This document shows, one piece after another, positions 55,509 to 64,000 of a DNA stretch of 64,000 nucleotides. Under the pieces are notes generated by a model. That model did no database searches, was not told the origin of the DNA, and was given only the letters and a program-made list of their open reading frames with translations. This stretch comes from Cellulomonas sp. Y8 (GTDB lineage Bacteria; Actinomycetota; Actinomycetes; Actinomycetales; Cellulomonadaceae): contig NZ_CP041203.1 in assembly GCF_008033115.1 (NCBI RefSeq), forward strand, positions 744,001-808,000. The letters are read 5' to 3'. Numbering within the stretch: the first letter of the stretch is position 1; every line of letters starts with the position of its first letter. A program made the position numbers and the translations under genes.

Positions 55509-57693
55509 TCAGCCCGCCGGCGCGACGGTCCCGTCCGCCTGCACCAGGCCGATCCAGACCTCGCTCCACGCCGTGTCGACGGTCCGCGGCACGCCCGTCA
55601 GCGTCCGGCCCAGCGTCGTGGACGCCGTCGCGCCGACCGACTCCGCCGGCGGCACCGTCCAGGCGTAGCTGCCCGGGTCGAAGCTGAGCGCCGCGACCGG
55701 CCCCCCGCCCCACGCGGCGCGCACCGCCGCGAGGTCGGCCGTCGTCGGGGGCGTCACGAACTCGACCACCTCGACGTCGCACAGCACCCGCAGCGTCGCG
55801 AGGTACCGGAACGGGCTCGAGTGCGTCCACACCACGCGGTCGACGCCGAGGTCGTCGAGCGCGTCGCAGACGGCGTGCGCCTGCGTCGCCCGGCCCGACA
55901 GCTCGACGACCGTCGCGCCCGGCCGCCAGGTGCTGAGGGGGAACGCGACGACGGCGAGCGCGAGCCCGCCCGCGACCGCCCGGCGTGCGACACCCCACGG
56001 GGAGCGGAACCGGGTGGAGCGTCCCGCCCGACCCGCCGGCGCGTGCCGGGCAGGACGCTCCGCTCCGACGCCCCCGCCGGGCCACCTCCCCGCCAGCGCC
56101 GCGAGCGCCACCGTCCCCGCCAGCAGCACGCCCGGCAGCGTCGCGGGCAGCAGCCGGCGCACCGCCCAGATCTGGTCCGGCGTGATGCTGATCCGCACCA
56201 GCGGGAACACCGCGGCCACGCCCAGCACCGCGACCAGCAGCGCCGACGCCGGGTCCCTGCCTGCCACAGCCCGGCGCGCGAGCACCGCCAGCCCGGCGAA
56301 CCCCAGCACGACCGCCGGCACGCCCAGGTACCAGCCGACCCACGCGAGCGTGCGCTCGTCGTACGACCGGGCAGCGTCGAGCGGCTCCCCCGCCGCGGCC
56401 TGCAGCACCTGCACGGCGTAGCCGTACCCGGAGGCCGGGTCGGTGAACCTGCCCTCCCACCACAGCGGCCGCGACGCGAGCACGGCGCCCAGCAGCAGCG
56501 CCGCGCCGGCCGCGCACCGGCCGAGCGCCACCCGACGGCGGTGCAGCCACCGCCGGAGCCACCCGAGCCAGCCGCCGGGCAGCACGAGCACGACCACCGC
56601 CGCGACCAGCAGCACCGCCGTCGCCGCGAGCAGCGAGGTGAGCTGCGAGGAGTGCTCCCGCACGTACGCCGGGCTCAGCCGCAGCACGTCGACCATGCCG
56701 AGCGCGACCATCGTCGCCCCGGCCCCGATCGCCGCGAGCGCCGCCCGCACGCGGCGCGCCGGTCCCGCCGGCCCAGCGGCGAGGCGCCGACCAGCAGGTA
56801 GCCGAGCGCGAGCCCGACCACGGCGACGGCGCCGTCGATCCGCGCCGCGCCGACCGCGCCGACCAGCGCGCCGACGAGGAGGTGCGGGCCGACCCGGCCC
56901 CCGCCGCCGCGCCGGATCGCACGGGTGGGACGCCACGTGCCGTGCGCGACCGCCAGAGCCCCGCACAGGAACGCCACGGTCAGCGGCTCGGTGTACGCCG
57001 CGCGTGTGAACGTCAGCATCGGCAGGCTCTCAGCGCGAGCGCCGCGGTCGGCACCAGGGCCCAGAGCGGTCCGGCGAACCGGCGCGCGGCCGCGAACAGC
57101 GCGAGCAGGGCGACCGCGCCGATCACGACGTTCCCGCCGAGCACCGCGCGCTCCCCGCCCACCCAGCCCTGGACCGCGAGCAGCGCGGGCAGCATCTTGT
57201 TGCCCTGCGCGTGCAGCGCGCCGTCCTGCAGCCAGAACGCCTCCGTCCCGGCGCTCGCCGCCGATGCGGCCGCCGCAGCCACCTCGGCGGCACCCACGGG
57301 GACCGGCGCCGCGCGGTGGTCCGTGAGCCACAGCGCCTGGAGCGTGAGGAAGCCCGGGTCGCGGTTGACCACCACGTACTCGGCCACCGACCTCAGGCCG
57401 AGCGCCGTCCAGGCGACCGCCAGCGCCGAGACCGCCGCCGACGCGGCCAGGTGCGCCTTCGACGCGGGCGGCGGGGTGGGGACGAGCCGCCAGGACGCGC
57501 CGGCGAGCAGCACCGCGAGCGGCAGCACCACCCAGGGCCGGAACTGCCCGGCCAGGACCGACGCGAGCGCCGCCAGCCCGAGCGCGAGCACCAGCACGGG
57601 GAGCCGGTCCGGCAGGCTCAGCGCGAGCGCGAGGACCCGCGGCGGTCCGCCGGTGCGCCCTGAGGACGCGGGCTGCTCCGGGAGCGCCGCCAC
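55509..57693 (-). pseudogene. Multi-helix membrane protein, GT-C-like, two frameshifts
   Basis: Starts at GTG 57693 (VAALPEQPASSGRTGG), 7 bp after manA. Ten or more membrane helices with a luminal segment NRDPGFLTLQALWLTDH recall GT-C glycosyltransferases. Frame is lost twice: a CT duplication at about 57027-57031 (expected ALALSLPMLTFTR) and a missing base near 56751-56760 (expected RRARVRAALAAIG). Both continuations are well conserved, and the end AALSFDPGSYAWTVPP forms a soluble domain. As written, only the first 226 residues would be made. A sugar-phosphate lipid may be the donor, but this is not shown. Confidence 0.75.
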
Positions 57694-57700
57694 GCCCGGG

Positions 57701-58903
57701 TCAGGGGACGTCGGCCTGCACCAGCGTCCCGCCGCCGCTGACCCGCAGCGCGCCGTCCGACGCAGGCACGAAGGCGGCCTGACCCCGGCTCAGCGTGAGC
57801 GCGCCGTCGAACCGGGACGTGACCGTCATCCGGCCCTCGAGGCACAGCAGGACGCGGGGGCCGCGGCCGGGCAGCGGGTGGTCCTGGTCGTCGTCGACGG
57901 CGGTCACCGACAGCTCGAAGTCGTCCACCGGCGCGTAGAAGGACCGGGTGGCGCCGTGGAACTTCTCCGGGGCGATCCGGATCGGCGGTGCGGCGACGTA
58001 GTCGACGTTGCGCAGCAGCTCGTCGACGTCGACGTGCTTGGGCGTGAGACCGGCACGCAGCACGTTGTCCGACGACGCCATGATCTCGATGCCGAGGCCC
58101 CTGAGGTACGCGTGGACCCCGCCTGCGGGCACGAACAGCGCCTCGCCGGGCTGGAGCGTCACGGGGTTGAGCAGCAGGGAGGTCACCACCCCCGGGTCAC
58201 CCGGGTAGGCCGCCTGCAGCTGGACCACGGTGCGGTCGGCCCGGGGCGACGGCGAGCCCGCCTCGAGCCGGGCGGCGCACGCGACGGCGATCTCCCCGAC
58301 CTCCTCGGCGGTCGGGCGCGTCTCCGGGCGCAGCAGGCGGGTGAACGCGGCCTCGATGCCGGCCGCGGTCGGCTGCTCCGCGAGCAGCTCCCGCAGGCCC
58401 TTGGCGAGAGGGGTGTCCAGGCCCTCGAGCAGCTCGGCGGCCCGACGCGGGGCGCGGAACCCGCACATCGCCTCGAACCGGGTGAGCGCGTAGACGAGCT
58501 CGGGCTTGTGGTTCCGGTCGCGGAAGTTGCGGTGCGGCGCGTCCAGCGGCACGCCCGCGGCCTCCTCCTCCGCGAACCCCTCGCGCGCCCGGGCGACGTG
58601 CGGGTGGACCTGGAGCGACAGCGGGGTCTCCGCCGCGATGACCTTGAGCAGGTACGGCAGGGTCGCGCCGAACCGCGCCTCGACGTCCTCGCCGAGGACG
58701 CTCCCGGGGTCGGCCGCGATGACGTCGGGCATGGGGGCGCCCGTGCTGCCGTCGTCGCGCACGCAGTGCGACGGGGCGCTGCTGTGCGCACCGAACCACG
58801 CCTCGGCGACCGGCTCCCCGGTCGCCTCGGTGCCGAGCAGCTCGGGGATCGCGGCGGGCGAGCCCCAGGCGTAGTTCTGGATCGCGTTCGTCAGGCGGTA
58901 CAC
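57701..58903 (-). CDS. manA: Mannose-6-phosphate isomerase, class I
   Basis: 400 residues. Zinc ligands lie in SLQVHPHVARAREGF and HKPELVYALTRFEAMCGF, with the substrate-binding FVPAGGVHAYLRGLGIEIMASSDNVLRAG. Interconverts fructose 6-phosphate and mannose 6-phosphate, feeding ManB and GDP-mannose. The start is GTG 58903, MYRLTNAIQNYAWGSPAAIP being the conserved N-terminus. It heads an operon with the membrane protein that follows. Confidence 0.96.
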   Translation of the reverse strand: MYRLTNAIQNYAWGSPAAIPELLGTEATGEPVAEAWFGAHSSAPSHCVRDDGSTGAPMPDVIAADPGSVLGEDVEARFGATLPYLLKVIAAETPLSLQVHPHVARAREGFAEEEAAGVPLDAPHRNFRDRNHKPELVYALTRFEAMCGFRAPRRAAELLEGLDTPLAKGLRELLAEQPTAAGIEAAFTRLLRPETRPTAEEVGEIAVACAARLEAGSPSPRADRTVVQLQAAYPGDPGVVTSLLLNPVTLQPGEALFVPAGGVHAYLRGLGIEIMASSDNVLRAGLTPKHVDVDELLRNVDYVAAPPIRIAPEKFHGATRSFYAPVDDFELSVTAVDDDQDHPLPGRGPRVLLCLEGRMTVTSRFDGALTLSRGQAAFVPASDGALRVSGGGTLVQADVP

Positions 58904-58987
58904 GTGGTCCCTCGTGGGGTGCGGCGGCAGGGCGTCCGATGCTACCCAACGCCCCGCCGTCGAGGGACGTCCGCGCAGACGGACGGG

Positions 58988-59728
58988 TCAGCCGCGCGCG
59001 ATCCGGAGCACCGAGGACTCGCGCGGGAAGGGCAGCGACGGCACCCAGCCGCGGTGGCGCTCGACGCGCAGCCCGCTGCCGGCCAGCCCCGGGGCGTACC
59101 GCGGCCGCTGGGAGTCGTCGAACAGGACGATCCCGCCCGGCCCGAGGCGCGCGGCCGCCTGCTCGAGGCAGGCCACGCGGGCCCGGCCGTCGACCACGAC
59201 GAGGTCGAACTCGCCCGGGACGGCGTCGATGCTCGCCACGTACCCGGCGTAGTCGTTGCCCTCCTCGCCGCGGCGCTGCGACGGCACCACCGGGGAGTCG
59301 CCCGTCGTCGGCGCCACCTCGTGCAGCGTCACCGTGCCCTCGAGACCGGCCTCGGCGAGCACGCGGCGCATCACCCCCGCGAACCCCGCGTGGTGCTCCA
59401 CGCTGTGCACCTCGCCGGCGCGGCGGCCGAGCCAGACCGAGCTCGCGCCCGAGCCGTACTCGAAGACGCGCGCCCGGCCCTCCAGCGCCGCGAGGTGGGC
59501 GGCGACGGCGTCGATCGCGCCGTAGGTCCACCAGGGCTGGTCCAGGGCCACCAGGTCCTCGACGTCGTGGATGGCGAACAGCGTCCGCAGGTGCCCGCCG
59601 ACGCTGCGCGGCGCCTCGCGGTACCGGCGGTCCAGCCGGTCGAAGACACCGGTCCTGCGGGCGACGTCGCGGGCGGCGCGCGACGTCGCGACGTAGGCGG
59701 AACGGGCGATCTGTCCGGTACCGGGCAC
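58988..59728 (-). CDS. Class I SAM-dependent methyltransferase-like protein
   Basis: 246 residues. The SAM-binding region is ARVFEYGSGASSVWLGRRAGEVHSVEH, followed by FDLVVVDGRARVACLEQA and GPGGIVLFDDSQRPRY. GTG 59728 has AGGAGG 6 bases upstream, one of the best ribosome binding sites in the window, and is preferred to an upstream ATG. Proteins of this type often methylate sugars or lipids in envelope gene clusters. Divergent from the flippase-like gene. Confidence 0.88.
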   Translation of the reverse strand: MPGTGQIARSAYVATSRAARDVARRTGVFDRLDRRYREAPRSVGGHLRTLFAIHDVEDLVALDQPWWTYGAIDAVAAHLAALEGRARVFEYGSGASSVWLGRRAGEVHSVEHHAGFAGVMRRVLAEAGLEGTVTLHEVAPTTGDSPVVPSQRRGEEGNDYAGYVASIDAVPGEFDLVVVDGRARVACLEQAAARLGPGGIVLFDDSQRPRYAPGLAGSGLRVERHRGWVPSLPFPRESSVLRIARG

Positions 59729-59793
59729 GCCGGTCCTCCTCGGTGCTGGGTGGGTGCGGCTCCCGGACACCCTAGGCGATGGCCCCGTCCCCC

Positions 59794-59799
59794 TATCCT
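59794..59799 (+). promoter_or_regulatory. -10 element TATCCT of the UPF0104 gene
   Basis: TATCCT, then CGTGCG, then GTG 59806: leaderless arrangement with 6-base spacing, selecting the second of two nearby GTG codons. Confidence 0.6.
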
Positions 59800-59805
59800 C
59801 GTGCG

Positions 59806-60795
59806 GTGCGATCCAGGCGAGCTGTGGTGGGGGCGGTGTTCTTCGCCGTCGCGCTCGCGCTGCTCGTGTGGTCGGTGCTGAGGCGGCGCGAGGAGCTCGC
59901 GGACGCCCTGACGCGGCTGGACGCCGGCACGGTGGTGCTCTCCCTCGTGCTCGCCTGCGCGGGGCTCGTCGCGCAGATGCTGTCCTGGCGCAGCCTGCTC
60001 GCCGCCACGGGCGCGCCGCCGCCGCTGGGCGCCGCCGCGCGGATCTACTACCACGGCCAGCTCGGCAAGTACGTGCCCGGGAGCGTGTGGGCGGTCGTCG
60101 CGCAGGCCGAGCTCGGCCGGGCGCACCGCGTGTCCCGTGCCCGGAGCGCCGTCGTGGCCCTCGCCGCGCTCGCCGTGCTGCTCGTGGTCGGCGGCGCCGT
60201 CGCCGTCGTCGGGCTCGCCGCGGCGTCCCCCGGCTCGCTGTCGACCTACTGGTGGGCCGTCGCCGTCGTGCCCCTCGGGATCGTCGGGCTGCTGCCGCCG
60301 GTGTTCAACCGGCTGGTCGCGCTCGCCCTGCGGCTGCTGCGCCGGGGCGAGGAGCCCGTCCGGGTCGCCGGGCCCGGCCTGGCGCGCTCCGCCGCGTGGG
60401 CCCTCGTGATGTGGCTGCTGTTCGGCGCGCACGCCGTCGTGCTCGTCGCGGACCTGGCGCCCGGCGACCCCGGCCGCGCCGCCGTGCTCGGCACGGCGGC
60501 GTTCGCGCTCGCGTGGGTCGTCGGCCTGCTCGTCGTCATCGCCCCGGCGGGAGCCGGACCGCGCGAGGCGGCGCTGGTGCTCGCGCTGGCCCCGGTGCTG
60601 TCCTCGGCGGACGCCCTGCTGGTCGCGCTGGTCAGCCGCGTCCTCATGGTCGTCGCCGACGCCGGGGCGGCGGGCGTCGCGGCGCTGCTCGCCCGCCACG
60701 GCGGACCTCCCGCGCACGACCCGGCGCGCGACCCGGCCGACGGCCCGGCCGACGCCTCGGCTACGCCCCCGGGCCCGGGTACTGGATCTGCTTGA
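59806..60795 (+). CDS. Lysylphosphatidylglycerol synthase TM-region / UPF0104 family protein
   Basis: 329 residues, eight or so membrane helices. The segment RIYYHGQLGKYVPGSVWAVVAQAELGRAHRVSR is diagnostic for the family (AglD/MprF flippase-like region). No synthetase domain is attached, so it may move a glycolipid or phospholipid across the membrane. The last 35 bp overlap the convergent glycosyltransferase gene. Confidence 0.9.
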   Translation: MRSRRAVVGAVFFAVALALLVWSVLRRREELADALTRLDAGTVVLSLVLACAGLVAQMLSWRSLLAATGAPPPLGAAARIYYHGQLGKYVPGSVWAVVAQAELGRAHRVSRARSAVVALAALAVLLVVGGAVAVVGLAAASPGSLSTYWWAVAVVPLGIVGLLPPVFNRLVALALRLLRRGEEPVRVAGPGLARSAAWALVMWLLFGAHAVVLVADLAPGDPGRAAVLGTAAFALAWVVGLLVVIAPAGAGPREAALVLALAPVLSSADALLVALVSRVLMVVADAGAAGVAALLARHGGPPAHDPARDPADGPADASATPPGPGTGSA

Positions 60796-61711
60796 TCCGC
60801 TCCAGCTGCTCCTCGAGCAGCGTGCGGTTGGTGCGCAGCAGGTCCGACAGGATGCCCAGCGCGACCGAGAGCAGCGCGGCCACCGCCATGATCGCGGCGA
60901 AGATGAGCGACTGGACGTTGCCGTCGCCTCCCCCGTTCGCCCAGAGCACCAGGAACCGGACCGCCGGGACGAGCGCCAGCACGCCGAACACGGCGGCGAG
61001 CCACGCGAACAGCACGTGCGGCTTGTACATGAGGTAGCTGCGCACGATCGCGGAGGCCGACCTGGCGACGTGCTGGTGCGCGTGGCGGAACAGCCGCGAC
61101 TCGCGGGTCTTGGGGTTGGTCGTCACAGGGATCGAGACGATCCTGAGCCGCTTGTGCCCGGCCTGGATGATCGTCTCCATGCAGTAGGAGAACTCCGTGA
61201 CGACGTTGAGCCGGAGCAGGGCCGCGCGCGAGTACGCCCGGAACCCGCTGGCGGCGTCGGGCAGCGCCGTGTCCGCCGCCACGTTGACGACCGCGCTCCC
61301 GAACCGGTGCAGCAGCTTCTTCCCGGGCGAGAAGTGCGCGATCGTCGCCGTCTGCCGGTCCGCGACGACGATGTCCGCGCGGCCCTCCAGGACGGGGCGC
61401 AGCAGGTCCGGGATGCGCTCCTGGGGGTACTGGTTGTCGCCGTCGGTGTTCACGACGACGTCCGCGCCGTGCGCGAGCGCGTAGTCCACGCCGTCGCGGA
61501 ACGACCGGGCCAGGCCCTGCGTCCGGGTGTGCCGCAGGACGTGCCGGACGCCGTGCTCGCGGGCGACCTCCGACGTGCGGTCCGAGGACCCGTCGTCGAC
61601 CACCAGGACCTCGAGCTCGTCCACGCCCTCGATCTCGCGCGGGATGCTCGCGAGGACCGCCGGGAGCGTGCGCTCCTCGTCGAGGCAGGGGATCTGGACG
61701 AAGACCTTCAT
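60761..61711 (-). CDS. Dolichyl-phosphate mannosyltransferase-like glycosyltransferase
   Basis: 316 residues. GT2 domain with VQIPCLDEERTLPAVL, VVDDGSSDRTSEVA and VNTDGDNQYPQERIPDL (metal site), followed by two membrane helices (residues about 235-290) and a cytoplasmic tail with EEQLERIKQIQYPGPG. This is the ArnC/DPMS class that loads sugars on polyprenyl phosphate. It probably works with the neighbouring membrane transferases. Its start lies 113 bp from rmlA on the opposite strand. Confidence 0.92.
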   Translation of the reverse strand: MKVFVQIPCLDEERTLPAVLASIPREIEGVDELEVLVVDDGSSDRTSEVAREHGVRHVLRHTRTQGLARSFRDGVDYALAHGADVVVNTDGDNQYPQERIPDLLRPVLEGRADIVVADRQTATIAHFSPGKKLLHRFGSAVVNVAADTALPDAASGFRAYSRAALLRLNVVTEFSYCMETIIQAGHKRLRIVSIPVTTNPKTRESRLFRHAHQHVARSASAIVRSYLMYKPHVLFAWLAAVFGVLALVPAVRFLVLWANGGGDGNVQSLIFAAIMAVAALLSVALGILSDLLRTNRTLLEEQLERIKQIQYPGPGA

Positions 61712-61824
61712 GGGCCTCCTGACGCGCGGTGGGGCGAGGTGGTGGCGGTGCCCGCGCAGCGTAACGCGACGCCCGTGGGTCGGACCGCGCACGCCGGCCC
61801 GCCGGATGCGCCACAATGTCCCGC

Positions 61825-62694
61825 ATGCGCGGCATCATCCTGGCCGGGGGTTCCGGTACCCGACTGCACCCCATCACCCTCGGCGTCAGCAAGCAGCTCG
61901 TGCCCGTCTACGACAAGCCGATGATCTACTACCCGCTGTCGACGCTCATGCTCGCCGGCATCCGGGACATCCTCGTGATCACGACGCCGCACGACGCCGA
62001 GCAGTTCCGTCGCCTCCTCGGCGACGGCTCGCAGTTCGGCGTCTCGATCGAGTACACCGTCCAGGCGGAGCCCAACGGCCTGGCGCAGGCGTTCGTGCTC
62101 GGCGCGGACTTCGTGGGCTCGGACTCGGCGGCGCTCGTCCTGGGTGACAACATCTTCTACGGGGCCGGCCTGGGCTCGCAGCTCGAGCGCTTCGGCGCGA
62201 TCGACGGCGCGGCGGTGTTCGCCTACCGCGTCGCCGACCCGACGGCGTACGGCGTGGTCGAGTTCGACGACGCGGGCCGCGCCCTGTCGTTGGAGGAGAA
62301 GCCCACGGCCCCGCGGTCGAGCTACGCCGTGCCCGGGCTCTACTTCTACGACAACGACGTCGTGGCGATCGCCCGCGACCTCGCGCCGTCGGCGCGCGGC
62401 GAGTACGAGATCACCGACGTGAACCGCGCGTACCTCGAGCAGGGGCGCCTGCAGGTCGAGGTGCTGCCGCGCGGGACGGCGTGGCTGGACACGGGGACCT
62501 TCGACTCGCTCGTCGAGGCCTCCGACTACGTCCGCACCATCGAGCACCGCCAGGGCCTCAAGGTGGGCTGCCCGGAAGAGGTCGCGTGGCGCCGGGGCTT
62601 CCTGGACGACGACGGCCTGCGCCGCCGTGCCGAGGCCCTCGTGAAGTCCGGCTACGGCAGCTACCTGCTCGGCCTGCTGGACGAGCGGGGCTGA
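61825..62694 (+). CDS. rmlA: Glucose-1-phosphate thymidylyltransferase
   Basis: 289 residues, the usual length, from ATG 61825. [20 protein letters not shown] is the nucleotide loop; [29 protein letters not shown] and [15 protein letters not shown] are catalytic and regulatory motifs. Makes dTDP-glucose, the first step to dTDP-rhamnose. CACAAT lies 7 bases upstream, so a leaderless start is likely; an ATG three codons earlier is less likely. rmlD is nearby on the other strand. Confidence 0.97.
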   Translation: MRGIILAGGSGTRLHPITLGVSKQLVPVYDKPMIYYPLSTLMLAGIRDILVITTPHDAEQFRRLLGDGSQFGVSIEYTVQAEPNGLAQAFVLGADFVGSDSAALVLGDNIFYGAGLGSQLERFGAIDGAAVFAYRVADPTAYGVVEFDDAGRALSLEEKPTAPRSSYAVPGLYFYDNDVVAIARDLAPSARGEYEITDVNRAYLEQGRLQVEVLPRGTAWLDTGTFDSLVEASDYVRTIEHRQGLKVGCPEEVAWRRGFLDDDGLRRRAEALVKSGYGSYLLGLLDERG

Positions 62695-62718
62695 CCGGCC
62701 GCGACCGGCACCTGCGCC

Positions 62719-63852
62719 TCAGCGGCGCCGGTGCCGGTCCAGCGCGGCCTCGAACGCGGCGACGTGCTCGCGCGCCGAGCGCTCCCAGGTGAACGTGGCC
62801 GCGCGGTCCAGTGCCCGGTCCGCGAGCCCGGCGCGCCCGGCGTCGTCGTCGAGCAGGTCCCGGAGCGCGGCACCGATCTCGACGTCGGAGGTCCCCGTGT
62901 AGGCGACCGCGTCGCCGCCCACCTCGGGCAGCGAGAGCTCGCGGCTCGTGAGCACGGCGGCACCGCACGCCATCGCCTCGAGGACGGGGAGCCCGAAGCC
63001 CTCGCCGAGGCTCGGGTAGGCCACGACCGCGGCCCCCGACAGGTACGCCGCCAGGCTCTCGAACGGCAGGTAGCCGGGCCGGAGGACGGTCAGCCGGGGG
63101 TCCACGGCGTCGACCTCCGGCGCGACCGAGGTGTCCCAGCCCTTGCCCCCCGCGAGCACGAGCGCGGGCGGCTCCGGCAGGTCCGCGACGGCGCGGGCCC
63201 AGCCGCGGACCAGCGCCGGGACGTTCTTGCGGGGCTCGAGGGTCCCCAGGAACGCGACGTACGACCGGCCCCCGAGCCCGAGGAGCTCGGCCACCTCCCG
63301 GCGGGCGGCATCACCCACCGGGTGGAACACCGCGCGGTCGACCCCGTGGTGGGCGACGTGGAACCGACGCACGTCGCCCCCGGTGTACCGGACGACCTCG
63401 TCGCGCGTCGCCCGGGACGGCACGACGAGCGCGTCCGCCCCGCGCACCGCCGCCCGGGTCGCGGCGGCGAAGAACCGGCGCTTGACCCGGCCGTGCACCT
63501 CCGGGGCGCTGAAGAAGGTCGCGTCGTGCAGGGTGACCACCCGCGCGGCCCCCGTGACGGTCGGCATCGTGTAGTGGGGGCTGAGCAGCACGTCGGCACC
63601 GGTCGCGCGCACCATGAGGGGCAGGCCGGACTGCTCCCACACGAGGCGTCCCGGCCGGGAGGCGATCCGGGCGGGCCCGACGAGGACCTCGGCGCCCGGG
63701 GCGCGCTCCGCGACCCAGGCCTCGGCTCCCGGGCGGCACGCCACGGCGACCGCGAGGCCGAGCGCGTCGAGCGCCGCGACGAGCTCGACCACGTACCGCC
63801 CCACGCCGCCGAGGTCGACGGGGATCGCGGTGGCGTCGACGAGGACCTTCAC
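62719..63852 (-). CDS. Glycosyltransferase family 4 (GT-B)
   Basis: 377 residues. N-terminal VDATAIPVDLGGVGRYVVELV and C-terminal FLGTLEPRKNVPALVRGW, then YPSLGEGFGLPVLEAMACG, the GT-B nucleotide-sugar site with the EGFGLP motif. Typical of mannosyl- or rhamnosyltransferases. GTG 63852 overlaps the rmlD stop (GTGA), which suggests that a dTDP-rhamnose donor is plausible. Confidence 0.94.
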   Translation of the reverse strand: MKVLVDATAIPVDLGGVGRYVVELVAALDALGLAVAVACRPGAEAWVAERAPGAEVLVGPARIASRPGRLVWEQSGLPLMVRATGADVLLSPHYTMPTVTGAARVVTLHDATFFSAPEVHGRVKRRFFAAATRAAVRGADALVVPSRATRDEVVRYTGGDVRRFHVAHHGVDRAVFHPVGDAARREVAELLGLGGRSYVAFLGTLEPRKNVPALVRGWARAVADLPEPPALVLAGGKGWDTSVAPEVDAVDPRLTVLRPGYLPFESLAAYLSGAAVVAYPSLGEGFGLPVLEAMACGAAVLTSRELSLPEVGGDAVAYTGTSDVEIGAALRDLLDDDAGRAGLADRALDRAATFTWERSAREHVAAFEAALDRHRRR

Positions 63853-64000
63853 GGGCGCGGCTCGGGGGCACCCGCCCCCGGCGCGAGGACGGACGCCGCC
63901 GCCTCCTCCCAGCGCTCGCGCCAGTCGCCGATCGGGGCCACCCCGGCGGCAGCCGCGGCGTCGTGGCCGAGGACGGAGTAGGCGGGGCGCGGGGCCGGCC
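63849..64000 (-). CDS. rmlD: dTDP-4-dehydrorhamnose reductase, C-terminal end
   Basis: Only the last 49 residues lie in the window. RPAYSVLGHDAAAAAGVAPIGDWRERWEEA matches the C-terminal substrate-binding end of RmlD, which reduces dTDP-4-keto-rhamnose to dTDP-L-rhamnose. A Pro/Ala-rich tail of about 15 residues follows. Its TGA overlaps the start of the following glycosyltransferase. Confidence 0.85.
   Translation of the reverse strand, partial: PAPRPAYSVLGHDAAAAAGVAPIGDWRERWEEAAASVLAPGAGAPEPRP

Overview
The window is very GC-rich chromosomal DNA from an actinobacterium. Co-linearity of several blocks with mycobacterial gene order (hpf-comF-lpqB-mtrB-mtrA; whiB2-metallopeptidase-DUF3499-manB-manA), a WhiB protein, many GTG starts and TANNNT-N6/7-start leaderless promoters all point this way. 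The gene set (MoxR/DUF58/DUF4129/DUF4350/SpoIIM/RDD membrane block, DUF5719, TIGR03089, rhamnose genes) suggests Micrococcales, most likely Cellulomonas or a close relative. The genus is an inference from gene content, not from a search.

Layout. 1-5679 (minus): ribosome hibernation factor (partial), ComF-like protein and the MtrAB-LpqB cell-envelope signalling operon. 5847-11562 (plus): membrane protein, DUF4129, DUF4350, MoxR ATPase and DUF58 protein in a translationally coupled run; the last two are frameshifted. 11705-17855: AlkZ-like winged-helix protein, malate dehydrogenase, an ABC exporter divergent from its probable MarR repressor, and glutamate dehydrogenase. 17940-20464: RDD and SpoIIM-like membrane proteins and a hypothetical. 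20664-22444: small accessory patch with hypotheticals and a MNT antitoxin beside a decayed HepT-like partner. 22434-26914 (minus): acyltransferase, a Gly/Tyr/Pro-rich membrane protein and a NarL-type two-component system. 27455-30747 (plus): glycine betaine ABC importer. 30859-43388: TetR regulator and amidohydrolase, divergent from a large operon encoding a dipeptide-type ABC importer, a cysteine hydrolase, two DUF1989 proteins, an allophanate-hydrolase-type amidase and an MFS transporter. 43489-64000: CDF transporter, mannose/rhamnose and envelope-glycan genes, WhiB2, glycosyltransferases and rmlA/rmlD.

The most interesting unit is the 30.9-43.4 kb island. Its enzymes converge on allophanate and ammonia (biuret-hydrolase-like cysteine hydrolase, carboxyguanidine-deiminase-like DUF1989 pair, allophanate hydrolase), but the biotin-dependent carboxylase that normally accompanies DUF1989 pairs is absent. 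It looks like a self-contained system for taking up and mineralising an unidentified nitrogen-rich compound.

Other notable features: (i) a dispersed intergenic palindrome with 26-bp arms seen twice, plus other palindromic repeats, one lying in frame inside the MFS gene; (ii) at least seven small indels, mostly in G/C runs, that break otherwise intact genes and look more like consensus errors than decay; (iii) a set of leaderless promoter-start fusions; (iv) readable operators for the MarR and TetR regulators and a possible MtrA-type direct repeat before the betaine transporter.
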